Assembly: GCA_014359855.1 (NCBI GenBank)
Contig: JACIYQ010000228.1
Location: 1 to 21,210, forward strand
Direction of reading: 5' to 3'
Origin: Parvibaculum sp.
GTDB taxonomy: Bacteria > Pseudomonadota > Alphaproteobacteria > Parvibaculales > Parvibaculaceae
Length of the DNA: 21,210 nt
Shown: one piece after another, positions 20,119 through 21,210 of the stretch
How positions within the stretch are numbered: position 1 is the first letter of the stretch
Layout of the letters: each line of letters starts with the position of its first letter
The notes under the pieces: model-generated
What the model was told of the DNA's origin: nothing
The model's database searches: none
Seen by the model: only the letters and a program-made list of their open reading frames with translations
Program-made: the position numbers and the translations under genes

Positions 20119-20562
20119 GTGGCGATTGTGGAGGCGATTTCCGGGGTGCCCGACGCCCTGCGCGGCTTCGTCTACGGGCTGGTCTTCATCAATACAGCCT
20201 CGGTCTTTTTTGTCTTTCACCGTGCGGAAGCACGATGGGTTCTCGCCATCTGGGCGGCGCTCGTCCTGCCGGGCATGGGGCTCGCCGAGCGGGAGATAGC
20301 GCCCCGTATTATCGCCGCCCCAACCACCGCATTCTGGACACCCCTCCTCGTCTGGCTCATCTGGCGGAACCCCATCAAGGATGCGCGCGAGCCCTGGGGC
20401 ACCTGCCTCGTGCTGCTCTTCGCCTCGAACCTCATCGCGGCCTGTCTCGCCGCGGCCAATCTCTGGTTCCACTCTATGCCCTGGAGGATCGGCCGCCTGC
20501 GGACAAAGGAACATCGCACTGCTAGACTGCGCACACGTTGCAGCCTTGGCATTAGCGGGTGA
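20119..20562 (+). CDS. Unknown integral membrane protein
   Basis: 147 residues from a GTG at 20119, with GGGGGG five bases upstream. Three to four hydrophobic segments are visible: about 14-33 (GFVYGLVFINTASVFFVF), 40-56 (WVLAIWAALVLPGMGLA), 66-83 (PTTAFWTPLLVWLIW) and 92-116 (WGTCLVLLFASNLIAACLAAANLWF). The tail after residue 120 is Arg-rich and cytoplasmic. I recognise no family. It directly follows the second palindrome, so it may be under that repressor's control, and it overlaps or abuts the SnoaL-like gene, suggesting one transcript. Confidence 0.65.
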   Translation: MAIVEAISGVPDALRGFVYGLVFINTASVFFVFHRAEARWVLAIWAALVLPGMGLAEREIAPRIIAAPTTAFWTPLLVWLIWRNPIKDAREPWGTCLVLLFASNLIAACLAAANLWFHSMPWRIGRLRTKEHRTARLRTRCSLGISG

Positions 20563-20567
20563 AACGG

Positions 20568-20990
20568 ATGGCAACCGGCAACTCTCCAGCACGCGATCGC
20601 GCCACGCTTCTCTTTGCCAACGAAACCTTCTACCGCGCTTTTGCGGAGCGCGACGTCACACTCATGGGTGCCGTCTGGGCCGAACAGGAGCCGGTGACCT
20701 GTCTCCATCCCGGCTGGCCCCCTGTAGAAGGCCGCGACGCCGTGCTGCAAAGCTGGCACGCCATTCTCACCGGCCCTGCAAGCCCCGACATCGAATGCCT
20801 GACCGCGCGGGCAGGCATCCACCGCGACATGGGGCTTGTGATCTGCTACGAGCGCATCGGACAGGACTATCTCATCGCCACGAATATCTTCATACGGAGC
20901 GGCGAGGGATGGCTGCTCGTTCATCACCAGTCCGGCGCGGCGCCCGAACCCGGCGACGGCGAGGCGCCACCGAGACGCAGCATCAACTGA
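20568..20990 (+). CDS. SnoaL/NTF2-like (DUF4440-type) protein
   Basis: 140 residues from the ATG at 20568; a GTG at 20559 overlapping the previous stop is the alternative. The cone-shaped NTF2 fold is suggested by ANETFYRAFAERDVTLMGAVW (helix pair), TCLHPGWPPVEGRDAVLQSW (the HPG-x-GRD-x-VL pattern common in SnoaL_3), and the closing strand WLLVHHQSGAAP. Such proteins are often of unknown function; some are isomerases or ligand-binding proteins. No signal peptide is seen, so it is probably cytoplasmic. The proximity to the membrane protein gene suggests an operon. A Pro/Gly-rich tail ends the protein. Confidence 0.85.
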   Translation: MATGNSPARDRATLLFANETFYRAFAERDVTLMGAVWAEQEPVTCLHPGWPPVEGRDAVLQSWHAILTGPASPDIECLTARAGIHRDMGLVICYERIGQDYLIATNIFIRSGEGWLLVHHQSGAAPEPGDGEAPPRRSIN

Positions 20991-21210
20991 AGAGGGCTCG
21001 CTTACATTCTTGTTAGCGGGTTGTTGCCCCCCGGCGAACCCGATATGATCCCCGGCGTTCGGGACCGCCCCGCCGCATGAGACATATCGGTGTCTGGCCA
21101 CCCGTTCGCCGCCCACGACAGGCGAAATTTTTTAATCCGGTCCGGGTTCGCGCCCGCCAATGGGAGCTCCGGACGACGCCCCTTGTTGCGGGTTGAGCGG
21201 ACCTGAAGAG
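20991..21210. other. Unassigned right-edge sequence
   Basis: No protein-like frame is visible. It has a T-run (GAAATTTTTTAATCC, about 21124-21138) and a possible GTCCGG...CCGGAC pairing across about 21143-21175. It may be the upstream region of a gene beyond the edge. Confidence 0.4.

Noticed and set aside
1..21210. CRISPR array, integrase, transposase, toxin-antitoxin or phage defence genes
   Set aside because: No regularly spaced repeats and no matching protein motifs were seen on either strand.

Overview
The window is high-GC (roughly 62-65% by eye) bacterial chromosome. It looks alphaproteobacterial, probably of the Parvibaculum / Hyphomicrobiales type. This rests on the gene families (Atm1-type exporter, STAS-MlaE/MlaF/MlaD cluster, periplasmic c-type cytochrome, CHASE2-cyclase protein, a membrane coiled-coil protein with an alphaproteobacterial-looking C-terminus) and on intergenic palindromes of the 'CGTCATTGCGAG...CTCGCAATGACG' kind. 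The genus is an inference. High GC produces many long spurious reading frames; these were left out.

Layout. 1-4489: an Atm1-like ABC exporter cut by the left edge, a membrane-anchored LysM protein, a LOG-family (TIGR00730) hydrolase and a RarD-type permease. A three-unit Pho-box-like repeat lies between the last two, which converge. 4490-5253: gene-free, filled with degenerate repeats. 5254-8199: a small histidine-phosphotransfer protein divergent from a large two-TM coiled-coil protein. Between them is a strong terminator that belongs to no visible gene, so it marks a small RNA or an attenuated leader. 8379-11915: a four-gene minus-strand lipid-trafficking operon (STAS-MlaE permease, MlaF ATPase, MlaD/MCE protein, auxiliary lipoprotein) with overlapping or nearly abutting genes. 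12100-16222: a cytochrome c with its terminator, a CHASE2/class III cyclase protein whose catalytic residues are mostly gone, and an enolase-superfamily dipeptide epimerase. 16434-17639: an MFS transporter on the opposite strand.

17744-20003 is a scar region. It holds remnants of a CYP108-like cytochrome P450 joined to an unidentified C-terminus, an NAD-dependent epimerase/SDR with an internal deletion and a stop, an FAD-dependent oxidoreductase with an apparent internal deletion, and the C-terminal tail of an alpha/beta hydrolase. An intact DUF423 membrane protein sits among them. Two TetR-operator-like palindromes lie in or just after this region, but no TetR gene is visible. Together these suggest a degraded hydrophobic-substrate catabolic cluster. 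The right end has a small unknown membrane protein, a SnoaL/NTF2-like protein and unassigned sequence.

Most interesting: the predicted catalytically dead CHASE2-cyclase, the chimeric gene graveyard with orphan operators, the orphan terminator/small-RNA candidate, and the Pho-box-like array placed where neither neighbour could use it as a normal promoter.
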